Shown piece after piece: positions 21,901 to 32,740 of a DNA stretch of 64,000 nt. Each line of letters starts with the position of its first letter. Position 1 is the stretch's first letter. The stretch is from Caprella mutica (taxonomy: Eukaryota > Arthropoda > Malacostraca > Amphipoda > Caprellidae), in assembly GCA_947561585.1 (NCBI GenBank), contig CANNZV010001821.1, positions 1-64,000 of the forward strand, in the 5' to 3' direction. A program made the position numbers and the translations under genes. The notes below the pieces were generated by a model. The model did not search any database and was not told the origin of the DNA. It saw nothing but the letters and a program-made list of their open reading frames with translations.

Positions 21901-24119
21901 TGGTGAATCACATACCTTCCTTGGACTTCTGTCAGATAATAACGTTTTTCGCTCTTTATCGGTTGTTGTTTTCAATTTGTTGTCTCGCTTAGTAGTGTTT
22001 ACTGATGTATCGTCATCGTCTGTTGGTCTTGGTCTTGATGGTGTTTTCCTCACGTATCGTGGAAAACCTGGTGGTAAATCAGGATCTCGAGGTCTCCTTT
22101 CTTTGGATCTTCCGTAAGCTTTGTCTCCAACAGATCTTGTTCTATCAGAACCTGGATGTTTCCTATCATACTTTGCAGGTGAGGTAGATCTATCTTTATT
22201 AGGAGATCTACTACTTCCAGTTCGCTTTTGAGTAAGTGATGAACGATAGGATGTTGTGCTACTTCGCATTGTCCTTGTTTCTTTTGATTCTGCTGATTTG
22301 CTCCTTATAGTATTATCCTTGAAATGTCTCAAATCTTTTTGATCAATTCGAGCTGATCTTGTCCTAGGTATACCAGTTATTTTACCAGCAAGCATCAATC
22401 TCACCAAATCTGTTTCTTTCGTTTGAATGAATTGCGATTCTCTAACCGATTTTTCGTCGCGTGTACTTGTCGCTCTGTAATCTTGCCCACCATATGAATC
22501 CATCTGACTTCCGTCCCTATCTTGTGGATGCGTGTCAATTGATCTGCCATCTACTTCAGAATCAGGATATAGAGATTGCTGTGGTCGACCTCTATTTCTT
22601 CTATCGTCATCATAATCGTCCCTATCACGAGGAGATTTATCCCGACGGTAGTTGTCTCGATCAGGATCTCCACGATTGTAGTGATCACGTTCAGATTCAT
22701 CATCTCGATAATCATCACGATTTGAATCATAGTTGCGGTTGCTATCGGGATAAGAATCATCGCGAGGGTAAGTATCTCTACCATCATCTCCAGGTCTGTA
22801 GTAACTCTGAGAACCATCACGAGGGTCATCATTTCGATTTGGGTCCCCATGTCCGCCCTGATCCCTCGGAGAATAACCACGTCGGTCATCTCCTCGATTA
22901 GGATCTCCACGTCTGTTGTAATCCCTTGGTGATCCATCACGAGGATCGTCTCCTCGATTTGGGTCTCCACGTCTGTTGTAATCGCGCGGTGAGCCATCAC
23001 GGGGATCATCCCCTCGATTTGGGTCTCCTCGTCTGTTGTAATCCCGCGGTGAGCCATCACGAGGATCATCCCCTCGATTCGGGTCTCCACGTCTGTAGTA
23101 ATCCCGCGGTGAACCATCACGAGGATCGTCTCCCTGATTTGGGTCTCCACGTCTGTTGTAATCTTGAGGAGAATAATCACGTCGATCATCTCCTCGATTC
23201 GGATCCCCACGATAATAATCGTCTTGATTGTTATTATCACGGTAGCTAGAGACATCGGAATAATCATCTCGTATACTTCGTTGATTGTAGTCACCTCTAT
23301 AATTGTCTTCATCAGCTCCTCGGATATTATTATCGCGCTGATAATTGTCGTAACGATCATCGTAGTGAGAACTTTCTCTAATTGCTTCGTTTTCATACTT
23401 ACTGGAAGATATCGCAGTACTTTGTTGCACTTCACTCTGACGCATTTCGGAACTTTGTTGTACTGATGTACTCTTCTCAACAGAAGAACTTTGTTCCACA
23501 GAAGAGCTTTGTTGTACGGAAGTACTTTGCTCTACAGAAGAGCTTTGTTGTACCGAAGAACTCTGTTCCACAGAGGAGCTCTGTTGTACAGAACTCTGTT
23601 CCACTGAAGAACTTTGTTGAACTGCACTTTGTTCTACTGAAGAGCTCTGTTGAACCGAAGTCTGCTCCACAGAAGAACTCTGTTGAACTGAAGTCTGTTC
23701 TACAGAAGAGCTCTGTTGAACCGAAGTCTGCTCTACAGAAGAGCTCTGTTGAACCGAACTTTGCTCCACGGAAGAGCTTTGCTGCACAGAAGTGCTTTGC
23801 TGGGTTGAAGAACTCTGCTCCACAGAAGTACTCTCCCTCACTTCCGAGCTCTCTTGCACTGCACTACTTTCTTGCACTTCATACTCCTTGGCAACCTTCT
23901 TAGCTCTTGAGGAGATGGTTTGTTCTTGATATGATCTGTCTGATGACTTCTCCCGAGAGTGGGATGATGACCTCTTTTCAACCGTCGAAGAGGATGTGAT
24001 CGTCTGCTGGAAATGCTCTCTTCTGGATGCTGAAGCCACGGATCTGCCAATGAGTGAAGATCGCTCGAGGTTTTTGTGGCCGGTGTAGCCTGGAATTGGA
24101 GGATAGTAGCCATCTTTTT
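15976..24119 (-). CDS. Giant low-complexity Ser/Asp/Lys/Arg-rich protein, main exon (unrecognised)
   Basis: The exon starts after TTTTCAG with two bases completing a Glu codon shared with the exon at 24,450-24,537, and stays open for over 2,700 codons to TGA. Order from the N-terminus: YYPPIPGYTGHKNLERSSL; SSVEQS/SVQQS repeats (23,410-23,890); RGDPNRGDDPRDGSPRD 20-residue repeats (22,640-23,240); a more complex segment with RLMLAGKITGIPRTRSARI, DPDLPPGFPRYVRKTP and SPNEAFIRTLETKYSE (21,850-22,420); long tandem modules with SPDKPRSYRDKESP and KSVTVIDKKFSHSTVTTT (18,600-20,800); then KPYPVQ-like motifs, a cluster of GGID motifs and two SSRPTKSxKNI motifs (15,990-18,300). I see no signal peptide or membrane helix in what is present. 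It is probably an intracellular, mostly disordered scaffold. PGYTGH recalls motifs of some axonemal microtubule proteins, but that may be chance. Function unknown. Confidence 0.9.
16000..17200 (-). other. GGID, SSRPTKS and KPYP motif region of the giant protein
   Basis: Six copies of a (I/V)xGGI(D/R) motif are encoded near 15,990, 16,110, 16,340, 17,097, 17,142 and 17,170. Three of them are clustered as NICGGIDVPEKVIICGGID and the following copy. Between them lie two copies of ISSRPTKSMKNI/ISSRPTKSLKNI, a related QRPTQTLQNI, and two short basic-hydrophobic helices (KKPLLNLFGSKKSS, SPMKKLFSMFGDSKSS). Regular reuse of these short motifs in otherwise disordered sequence suggests repeated binding sites for a partner. 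Confidence 0.75.
18600..20900 (-). repeat. Coding tandem modules (about 40 and 100 or more residues)
   Basis: Two nested repeat levels occur. The short one is about 40 residues, SPDKPRSYRDKESPRESR with EPSDDKTQRTRTSGGTKPS. The long one adds a block with DDDDADxEYKSVTVIDKK then FSHSTVTTT, and recurs about seven times. DNA identity between neighbours is high (for example 19,640-19,760 against 19,980-20,070), so the modules duplicated recently. The content is acidic runs, basic SR/RS dipeptides and many Ser/Thr-Pro sites. Confidence 0.9.
22640..23240 (-). repeat. 60-bp coding tandem repeat (20 residues, RGDPNRGDD)
   Basis: Units of exactly 60 bp encode YNRRGDPNRGDDPRDGSPRD with small changes, about seven times in the clean part and more loosely on both sides. 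The tripeptide RGD recurs, but without a secretion signal in the window an integrin role is not implied. Most unit-to-unit DNA changes are in third codon positions or keep charge. Confidence 0.9.
23410..23890 (-). repeat. Ser/Gln/Val/Glu hexad-like repeats (SSVEQS/SVQQS)
   Basis: About 25 short units of SSVEQ, SVQQS and TSVQQ form a hydroxyl- and glutamine-rich tract. The codons vary (AGT, TCT, TCC, TCG) more than the residues do, which is a sign of selection on the protein rather than a simple DNA slippage repeat. Confidence 0.9.
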
Positions 24120-24449
24120 CTGAAAATAGAATACATGGAGATTTTAATCATTTGGCGACAACTTGCATACAGGGTTTTAATATCTTTTTATATTATCTGG
24201 AAAGTCATTCTAAGACAGAAATATATGGAACCATCCGATTGTTTTCTTTAATTTTCCTTTTATCTATTTCCAATTTCTTTCGTAAATGTTCCTAAACAGA
24301 TGCTAAATCTCATCTATATTATTTTTCCTTATGCTACAAAAGGTTAACGTTACATTACAGATTACACAGACATTTACTTTTAAAGTGGCTGTTAATATAG
24401 AGCCTATGTTATCGCCAACATTTCGAATACTGTAACTGTCAATATTCAC

Positions 24450-24537
24450 CTTCGGCAAAGGCGAAGTGGGCAGATTTCTCCGTCTCCGCATCTCGCACGG
24501 ATTTCATCCTGGGGAGGGACTTGCAGCGTCTCTCGGT
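24450..24537 (-). CDS. Upstream small exon of the giant gene, likely holding the start codon
   Basis: The 88-nt exon lies between CTTGACAG and GAAG|GTGAAT on the minus strand. It reads TERRCKSLPRMKSVRDAETE then KSAHFAFAE and one extra G. The G joins AA at the start of the next exon to give Glu, so the phases agree exactly and the join reads FAFAEEKDGYYPPIPGY. The ATG at 24,505-24,507 (MKSVRDAETE) has A at -3 and is a reasonable start; translation from it to the TGA would give about 2,733 residues. If the frame is also open upstream, translation could start in an earlier exon (see 28,367-28,414). Confidence 0.75.
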
Positions 24538-25765
24538 CTGTCAAGAAGTAAGGGTAAGGTTAAAATGTGGTGAAATATTTCAATGCTATGGCTACTTTGT
24601 GGTGGTAGAAATATATACCAAGCAGGACACGCCTTTCTGTATCCTGAAATCATACCAGTATTTAAAGTGACGTTACTTCAACTCTGATTCAATGTAATGA
24701 ATGAGTTTTTGTTACATTGCCTTTTTATTTAGGGAACGTATATTTAATTCACTAGATTTACATAGTAGTGATAATTATCATTTAAAGTGCAGTGTTATTT
24801 TCCTAATCAGTGCTGTCAATGTACATGTGATTGGAACTTTTTACTGTGCTTAGTGTCCATTTTTACTTTAGATTAAGATTATTTTCAATATTCAACTTTT
24901 AACAAAAATAAGTGATTGATTTTTTTTTTTTTTTTTTTTTTTTTTATTAATATAATTTCATGTGGAGGCGTTTGGTAATTATAGAGGTGCTAACATTCAC
25001 TAATATATTTTATTTTATTTTGGAGTGAAATTTTCATTCATATCATTAAAATTTACAATCATTCCTATATAGTTTGTAGCCCTTTCATCCCTGGTATATT
25101 CCTTAATCAGCTTGCAAGTGGTACATTATAGGGTGTTCCATTCGGGATGAAAAGGTCAAAAACCAGTATTCACTACACGGTTTCAAAAATAGTTATTAGT
25201 GACATATCTATTCACTTTATTATCAAATATTTATTTTATATAGTTTTTATAAACCGCGTCAAAACTATTAGGAAATTTCTCCTGTGAACATAATTATATG
25301 TGGAAAACTAACAGAATCCTTGATTGGATAAGTGCCAGAGTGCATATTGTGAATATTTTGTGAAGTCACCTGATGTTGTTTGTCTTTCTTCTCTGTGTCT
25401 TGTTTCTGAACTGTAAATCTGAGAGCAAAGTGTATCAAAGTAAATAAAAAGAAATAAGTCTAAACTTGTCTTACAGTCATAAATATTTGTTTTATATTAA
25501 AACTAATTTCATGACTTTGACAGCAATGAAAGTGGTTAGATATTAGGTATTCAAACATCGAATTAAAAGTTTTCCTATATTAAGTAAATCTTCAGCTATA
25601 CAAATGTTAATGAACTTCATTTATATCTCCGTACGAATAACATAGGAATATTTCGCTGATAAGCAAAGCTGGAACGACGCTCGCTTTAATTTAGTGCTCT
25701 ATTGATGAAATGATTAAATAATAATTATTATTTATTGTTTTCCTTGCATGATCGAAAATGTGAAA

Positions 25766-25796
25766 CTGTCTGATAACTCGAAACTCACCCTACTTA
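25766..25796 (-). repeat. Dispersed element end, second copy at 53,115-53,143
   Basis: The minus strand reads GTAGGGTGAGTTTCGAGTTA followed by TCAGAC. The plus strand near 53,115 reads GTAGGGTAAGTTTCGAGTAA followed by TTGGAC. These look like ends of the same dispersed element; no partner ends were located. Confidence 0.5.
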
Positions 25797-25999
25797 CAGA
25801 ATTTAAAAATAAACTGGTGTATTAACGCTGCCTGTTTGTTAACTGGTTTTAATTTGTATGTCATATTATTGTTATTATTATTGTAAAGTTCATTGGCAAT
25901 AATATCATACAAAAAAAGTTAGATTGATAGTATCAATTTTATTTATGTCAGAAGATTTATAGTTCGTAAGTTATGACATCGTTATGGCCGTGTCCACAC

Positions 26000-26330
26000 A
26001 ATCAATTCTCCTCTATATTACCTGTAATCAATCACAAGGTTGTCCACACCATCACTCTTTAATTAGTAGCTTATCAATCACAAGCATATCGATTACCCAT
26101 ACTATTATCTTTAGTTTATAGCTCATGAATGAGCTAAATTGTACTTTTCACTGTCCACACCATAACTCTTCAATTCGTAACTTATCAACTAAAGTGTACT
26201 TTCACTGTCCACACCATCATTCTTAAATTCGTTATTTATCTATCACAAGCATATCGATTATCCATAATATATTATATTTTGATTCTTTGTAGCTCATCGA
26301 CATCGATCACAAGCACTAAAGTATACGAAC
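26000..26330. repeat. Degenerate tandem repeat of roughly 100 bp
   Basis: Three to four diverged copies share GTCCACACCATCA, CTTCAATTCGTA, CTTATCAATCAC and AAGCATATCGATTA in the same order. Copies have lost parts, so the array is old. Confidence 0.7.
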
Positions 26331-27097
26331 ACTGGTCAGTAACAACGATAATGTCCAGAATAATGGATTTATTCATTAAAAATCGAATATTTTCAGAAGA
26401 TTGACTCAAATAACATGAAACTTTCGAACATCTAACTTGTGTTCGAAAGTTCTGACAAATATTTTAAACGTGGTGGTTGACAACACCGCGAATTTCGAAA
26501 TGGACTATTAGAGAAGCCGAAAAAGAGTTACCGCTCCTGTCGCCGAAAACACTTTTGCCGAAATTTTGAAATCACTGTACGTTATAAACTTATAAATATA
26601 ATGAGACATAGTGTCGTTCGGCGAAACTGTCGTGCAGCGAAAGTTCTTTCGGCGAAAGGACCTAGAACCGATGAAAAGTTTGAAAGAGGTGAACGAGGTT
26701 GGCCAATTGATTTTCAGACATTGAAACTCACCTCTGCATGTAGAGATGTATGCTTACTCTTGCTGTCTCAGGAAAGTAAGCACGCAATCTTCTGCTGCTT
26801 TGCCGAAAGATCGACCAAACTGAGCATTCAAACCTGGTATGTAACCTGTGGTCGAATAGGAAAAAGATAAAACAGTTAGAGACACATAGAAGGAACTCTT
26901 AATGTAAACATTGTGAAGTTCTGTGAGGCATAAGATTGAAATTTGCTTTTCTGTCTTTTTGAATGTCCATAAATTTACTCCAGTTTTTCACTTACTGCCA
27001 ACATTTCAAAGTATTTCGGAAAACCAATTTGACACTTATTACAATTCAGACATCTGAATTATTCAACAGTGCAGCAATATCAGAAACAACAGACATG

Positions 27098-27540
27098 GTG
27101 GAGTGAGACTGTTGTCTACGAAACAGACAGACTTATTGTATTAGTTCGAATCCACGTCTGACTACAACTTTAGTTGCTACTGGTATAACGTCTCGTAATT
27201 ATAGCTGTGTCTCTCACTTCGCACGCCACGGGGTCAGAGTGATCGATCGGAATGGTGCATTGGTGACAAGTCTTTGTTCACATGATTCCTAATACTACTT
27301 CTAACAAATGACCCGTATGGTATTACTGTGATTCTCAAATAGGTTAATTAATTGCTGGACAACAGGTTCATCATACCTGAATACCCTACCACGTAAGGCG
27401 GGACCCTTTGGTTTCCTCATAACTCGTTGTCCTGCTGGTAGTCTGAGTTTTATGAGTTACAGATCGGGATTGGTGGATTCGTTCGGCAGCGGGAGCCACA
27501 TTTAACCAACCTAATACCTATTTTCATCATAAAGAAAGCT
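27098..27540 (+). mobile_element. Possible tRNA-derived SINE relic
   Basis: AGTTCGAATCC at 27,143 matches the pol III B box. Upstream lies a tRNA-like anticodon arm (TGTCT, loop ACGAAAC, AGACA) and a loose A-box region near 27,098. The T stem does not pair, so it is no working tRNA. The following body, up to about 27,540, is less AT-rich than its surroundings and has no open frame. The 3' end and any target duplication were not found. Confidence 0.35.
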
Positions 27541-28229
27541 TCTAAATAAGAGTTCTTACTATCAACAATCTGAAAGTAATGAATTCATTGTCTCATTTTC
27601 AACACATAAAATCATGGTAGGTAGATATTGTCAAGCAGTCATTGCATGCAATGAGGAATTAGGTAAGTAGGTAGCTTGTTTATTCATTAACTCATTATTT
27701 ACATCCTGCGTTTAACTAATGTAAACTAGGACATGCTAAGCTTGCGTGAAGAACAGTTAGTTTATTTATCTTCAGTTTAGTTTATACCTATTAAGAACAC
27801 TTTATTGAAATTATGGATTTTAATGACAAAAGACAATTTTCTGAATAATTAAACATTTAACAAAATCGAAACTTTCAATTAATCACATTTTAAAATGATT
27901 GACAATAATCGAAATCAAAGCAAAACTTATCAATTATATAACTATAAGTATTCCTGCCCAACAATAGATTTTAGAATTTTAACGTATATCTTAAATTCCA
28001 GACTAAATTTATTGAAAATAGATTATTGTCAATATTTATAGGCATTAATCACTTAGAATCTTCCTTTTTAAAAACAATATACACATATAAGTATACCTGA
28101 GTGAAAAATTCGAGATTTAGGAATTTTGACGTAAATTCTAAATTTCAGACCAAATATATTGACAATAGATTATGAATAGATTTTTGGTCAATATCAATAA
28201 CAGAGATCACTAAAAGAAAAGTTTCATGA

Positions 28230-28440
28230 GGAGGATCTAGACAGTAGACAACAATTAGGGAGTGGCACGTTCGATCACCTGGTTCTCTCGAGTCGCGCCT
28301 TACTTCACAAAGTTCAAACGAAATGCCACATTGCACTAGTCGACAGCGACCGTGCCCTCACTTTACAGACTGGCATTTGGATCTCGAGGCGTGCCTCGCC
28401 CGCTCTGCCCGCATTGATTGAACTGAATTGCCGTCACTCC
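28230..28440 (-). promoter_or_regulatory. GC-richer island upstream of the giant gene: candidate promoter
   Basis: This is a clearly GC-richer stretch in an AT-rich neighbourhood. On the minus strand TCAGTTC near 28,425 fits the arthropod initiator TCAGT. No TATA box stands out. It lies 3.9 kb upstream of the small coding exon and precedes the possible first exon. The evidence is compositional only. Confidence 0.3.
28367..28414 (-). CDS. Speculative first coding exon of the giant gene
   Basis: An ATG at 28,412-28,414 opens 16 codons, MRAERARHASRSKCQS, ending at TCT|GTAAAG with phase 0. That is the phase needed to enter the exon at 24,537 (TERRCKSLP). The Arg/Ser/Cys/Lys flavour is similar to the next exon. 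The donor is weak, and this could be chance. Confidence 0.25.
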
Positions 28441-28539
28441 CTGGAGACACGATATACCTGTTCAGCTATTTTAAAACAATCAATATGGAGAAGACGCCAA
28501 AGCAGGATTTTTGCTAGGGATTGTCTTATATGGAAGCGA

Positions 28540-29440
28540 AGACGTCAACGAGGATTTAAAATGTTTATATGGTGCCAAGACTCTATAGGATAATTTATGG
28601 TTTGAATTGATTTTTATAGAATCAAAGAATTGTAAGGATTATTTCATCAAGGAAACAGTTTTATGTAGAAGCCAAGATTAAAAAAAAAACGATAATTCAA
28701 AAACACTGGAATTGGTTTCATCAATAAATAAAGAATCTAACCGATAATTTGAAGACATTGAAATCGTTTAATCGATCAATAAATAATCTGAACGATAATT
28801 TAAAGACATTGGGAATCGTTTCATGTTGAATTCAAGACTATAAAACGATAATTCAGATAACGGAATTGTTTTATCTAGATGTCAAGACTATAAAATGATA
28901 ATTTCACGACTGGAAACAAATACACCAAGCGATAACTTATAGACCTTGAAATTGTTTTAATGTAGAAGCAAAGACTCGGAAAAGATAAAATTTTAAAAAT
29001 ATTAGAATCTTTTATCTAGAACCCAAAACTCTAAAATTCTAAACAATTATCTATAAACATTTTAATTGATTTTTAGAAAATCAAAGATAATTTTAACAAG
29101 GAAATTCATTTATATCGGGACCAAAAATTATAAACGATAGTTTGAGGACATTGGAGTAGTTTATATCAAGAATCAAAGACTATAAACGATAACTTAAAGA
29201 TAGTAGAATCGTCTTATCTAGAAGGTAAGACTATAAAAGATAATTTCAAGTGTTTGGAATTGTCTTTATCTAGGAGCCAGAACTTTAAAAGATAAATTGA
29301 AATACACTGAAGTAGATTTTATCTAGAATTCAAGAATTTAAATGGAAATTTAAAAACATTGAAATTGTTTTCATCTAAAAGTCAGAACTCTAGATGATAA
29401 AATATAAACAGGATTGGTTTATCTAAAGTACGAATAAAGA
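28540..29440. repeat. Degenerate 60-70-bp tandem repeat
   Basis: Around fourteen poorly conserved units share, in order, CAAGACTATAAAA, GATAATTTAAAGACATTG, GAATCGTTTTATC and TAGAAG. Unit ends drift and many units are truncated. This is an old array, in contrast to the sharp one at 30 kb. Confidence 0.75.
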
Positions 29441-30025
29441 TAATTGAGATATCCTGCTGAAGGGTATGATTACAGATAGCATACTAATCTTTCCTGTTCA
29501 CACTCATAGTGATTCCATTTCGTCAAGTCATTCATATCCGTTAATTAATTCATTTTTTTCCTTATAAAGACAACAATAAAATAATTACCGTAATCGATAT
29601 CACGCAGAATATTTTCACACGAAAAGTTATATAAATTCTATCCTAAATATTTATGCACATTCTTATGTTAAAATATTTAAATTATTATTTAATGATATAC
29701 ATTTATTACCTCTATGATAGACAGTGTGGATTAAATCAGTGCAACAACATAGCTACCTGTCGTAATTACATACAAACATGGTAATTAGCAGAGTTGCTGC
29801 ATACCTGCATGTTTACTGATGTTATAAAAACCACATTCTATAACCCATAACAGCTTGAAGTACCGTATATGGTACAGTTGAGAGGGAGCAAATTGAACAG
29901 TATTCTATGATCGACAGCGATTTTTTCCCGCACACTTGCACAAATTCAACTATTATAAATAATTATATTTTAGTCGAAATCATAATTTTTGCTAATTTGA
30001 TATAATTATCTTATGAAAACAACAA
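29441..30025. other. AT-rich spacer
   Basis: Nothing recognisable between the degenerate array and the 45-bp array. Confidence 0.5.
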
Positions 30026-31040
30026 TATAGTTGTAAATAAAGTGCACAGTGAAGAGTTAAAACAACCACCAATAGTTGTAAGTAAAGTGCACAGTGAAGA
30101 GGTAAAACAACCACCAATAGTTGTAAATAAAGTGCACAGTGAAGAGTTAAAACAACCACCAATAGTTGTAAGTAAAGTGCACAGTGAAGAGTTAAAACAA
30201 CCACCAATAGTTGTAAATAAAGTGCACAGTGAAGAGTTAAAACAACCACCAATAGTTGTAAATAAAGTGCACAGTGAAGGGTTAAAACAACCACCAATAG
30301 TTGTAAATAAAGTGCACAGTGAAGAGTTAAAACAACCACCAATAGTTGTAAATAAAGTGCACAGTGAAGGGTTAAAACAACCACCAATAGTTGTAAATAA
30401 AGTGCACAGTGAAGAGTTAAAACAACCACCAATAGTTGTAAGTAAAGTGCACAGTGAAGAGTTAAAACAACCACCAATAGTTGTAAATAAAGTGCACAGT
30501 GAAGAGTTAAAACAACCACCAATAGTTGTAAATAAAGTGCACAGTGAAGGGTTAAAACAACCACCAATAGTTGTAAATAAAGTGCACAGTGAAGAGTTAA
30601 AACAACCACCAATAGTTGTAAATAAAGTGCACAGTGAAGGGTTAAAACAACCACCAATAGTTGTAAATAAAGTGCACAGTGAAGAGTTAAAACAACCACC
30701 AATAGTTGTAAATAAAGTGCACAGTGAAGAGTTAGAACAACCACCAATAGTTGTAAATAAAGTGCACAGTGAAGAGTTAAAACAACCACCAATAGTTGTA
30801 AATAAAGTGCACAGTGAAGAGTTAAAACAACCACCAATAGTTGTAAATAAAGTGCACAGTGAAGAGTTAAAACAACCACCAATAGTTGTAAATAAAGTGC
30901 ACAGTGAAGAGTTAAAACAACCACCAATAGTTGTAAATAAAGTGCACAGTGAAGAGTTAAAACAACCACCAATAGTTGTAAATAAAGTGCACAGTGAAGA
31001 GTTAAAACAACCACCAATAGTTGTAAATAAAGTGCACAGT
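30026..31040. repeat. 45-bp minisatellite, about 22 copies
   Basis: The unit is GTTGTAAATAAAGTGCACAG then TGAAGAGTTAAAACAACCAC then CAATA. Only four kinds of variant base occur over 1 kb (AAT/AGT, GAG/GGG, one GAGGTAA, one TTAGAAC), so the array is very young or homogenised. It is open in both directions because 45 is a multiple of three. All four variants change residues in the plus frame; three of the four are silent in one minus frame, but that frame has no ATG before the repeats. Confidence 0.97.
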
Positions 31041-31094
31041 GTAGTTTTACAACATCATACCAGCAATTACACTCACCTAGTCTTTACTACATAA

Positions 31095-31840
31095 TCATTT
31101 CTAAATCATAATGACTATTATTAAATGACAATTTACTATTTCTCAGTACTATCACGACTGTAAGTAAGGGTGTCAATTTGCTCATAAACTGTAACGAATT
31201 AATAATGCGGAAATGACGAGCAATATTAGGAGTGTTATCCTTATGAAATATTATACATTGAAACTACGGATCACGTTGCAGGTAATATATTTAATATAAT
31301 GTTTATGTTTATCGTATTTAATATATATAATGTTTCAATAAAAAGGCAACCGAATTAATTATATAAAATAACATTTGTGTTGACGTTGTTTATGTATTAT
31401 TGTAACTAGGATACATAAAGAATTTATTTCAATTAAATACTATTAAAACAAACTAACTTGTACTAACAAAGATAATTATATCTGTTACCTTCTATTAGAA
31501 ACACTGTATATATTGAATTAAATTGTACTTATCTATATCATGATTTAAACATATTTTATACAAAAATATAGATATAATAGATAATTAGATTAAAACTAGG
31601 GCAATATACAATATCAATGAACATGTTGACTTCGTGTTGGTATATGTATATACCACACGGACCACAACTTTCTAAATCGTGATATCAACTTAGATATGAG
31701 TGTAAAAATAGTGTCATTTTGACGTGGTAGTAGTAGTATAACTTTTTTAGTATCAACCTTAGTCGAGGTGTTCATTTCATAATAAATTCATATAACTATA
31801 TGTCAAATATATATAAGTTTACACTTTCAATAGAATGGGA
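31095..31840. other. AT-rich spacer, no gene seen
   Basis: Plain AT-rich DNA. Nothing recognisable apart from short TATA-type runs. Confidence 0.5.
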
Positions 31841-31844
31841 CAAT

Positions 31845-32440
31845 ATCAGGTAAGAGAAGGACAACTATAGGGCAACACTGTGTCACCTAGACAATGACAA
31901 CTAAAGGGCAATAGCTACTGGGATAACTATAGGGCAATAGCTACTGGGACAACAATAGGGCAAGACAAGGACAACTATAGGGCAATAATGGGACATCATT
32001 AGGGCAATATTATAAGACGAGTTCAGAGCAATACTAGGACAATATTAAGGCAATACTGGAACAACACTAAGACAACTAGGACAACACTAGGACAATATTA
32101 AGGCAATACCGGACCAACACTAGAAGAACTAGTAGAACACTAGGATAACACTAGGACAACATCAGGACAACACTAGGACATTATGACAATGCTTTGGCAA
32201 TATTAGGACAACACCAAGACAACACTAGGACAACTTAAGGACAATACTGGGACAACTTTACGAGAACACTGTGACATTACTAGGACAAGATCATGACAAC
32301 AATAGGCTAAGAATAGGACATTACTAGGACAACACTGGGTGAACTTTGGGAAAACACTGCAACAACTCCAGGACAACACTGGGACAACTCTAGGACATTA
32401 CTAGGACAACACTGGGACAACTCTAGGACAACACCAGCAC
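31845..32440. repeat. Degenerate 17-18-bp GGACAACACTA repeat
   Basis: Loose copies of AGGACAACACTAGGACAA, with CTGGGACAACT and ATTAAGGCAAT variants, fill the stretch. The right half (32,320-32,440) is more regular. The open frame at 32,307-32,630 on the minus strand is mostly this repeat. Confidence 0.8.
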
Positions 32441-32636
32441 AAGTCACGGAGCGCACTACAAGCACACTGCTATGCGTACAGGTTCCTATCGAGAACAAGC
32501 AAAGGCTGGGCGCTGTTCCGTTCATAGATCGATGAAGCGACTGCTGCCTGACGTACGATTTAACGATGTCTGTTCCAGACGTGAATGTGATGACAGGCGC
32601 CAGAGCAGTTGTCATACGACGTAGCGACAAGTTACT

Positions 32637-32740
32637 AAATTAGTTAGTAGATTAGTTAGTAAATTAGTTAGTAAATTAGTTAGTAGATTAGTTAGTAAAT
32701 TAGTTAGTAAATTAGTTAGTAGATTAGTTAGTAAATTAGT
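32637..32740. repeat. 12-bp ATTAGTTAGTAA array
   Basis: About nine units of ATTAGTTAGTAA or ATTAGTTAGTAG, in a pattern of two A-type units to one G-type. It abuts the 71-bp array directly. Confidence 0.92.

Larger units (their letters stand above)
24538..28144. other. Upstream intron or 5' flank of the giant gene, no gene seen
   Basis: Mostly AT-rich DNA with no supported exon. It holds a 26-base T run (24,920-24,945), a dispersed-repeat end at 25,766-25,796, degenerate repeats around 26,000-26,330, a hairpin with GAAACTTTCGAAC and GTTCGAAAGTTC at 26,419-26,452, and a cluster of GCCGAAA/CGGCGAAA words at 26,510-26,810. The open frame at 26,601-26,870 is not supported by anything else. Confidence 0.5.

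Noticed and set aside
26601..26870. 89-codon plus-strand open frame
   Set aside because: No recognisable motif and no splice partners; the GCCGAAA words suggest a small repeat cluster instead.
27141..27160. Functional tRNA gene
   Set aside because: Only the B box and an anticodon-like arm fit; the T stem and acceptor stem do not pair.
30042..31094. 350-codon plus-strand open frame VHSEELKQPPIVVNK repeats
   Set aside because: Every variant among the units changes an amino acid in this frame, the opposite of what a translated repeat shows, and the flanks are AT-rich with no gene features.
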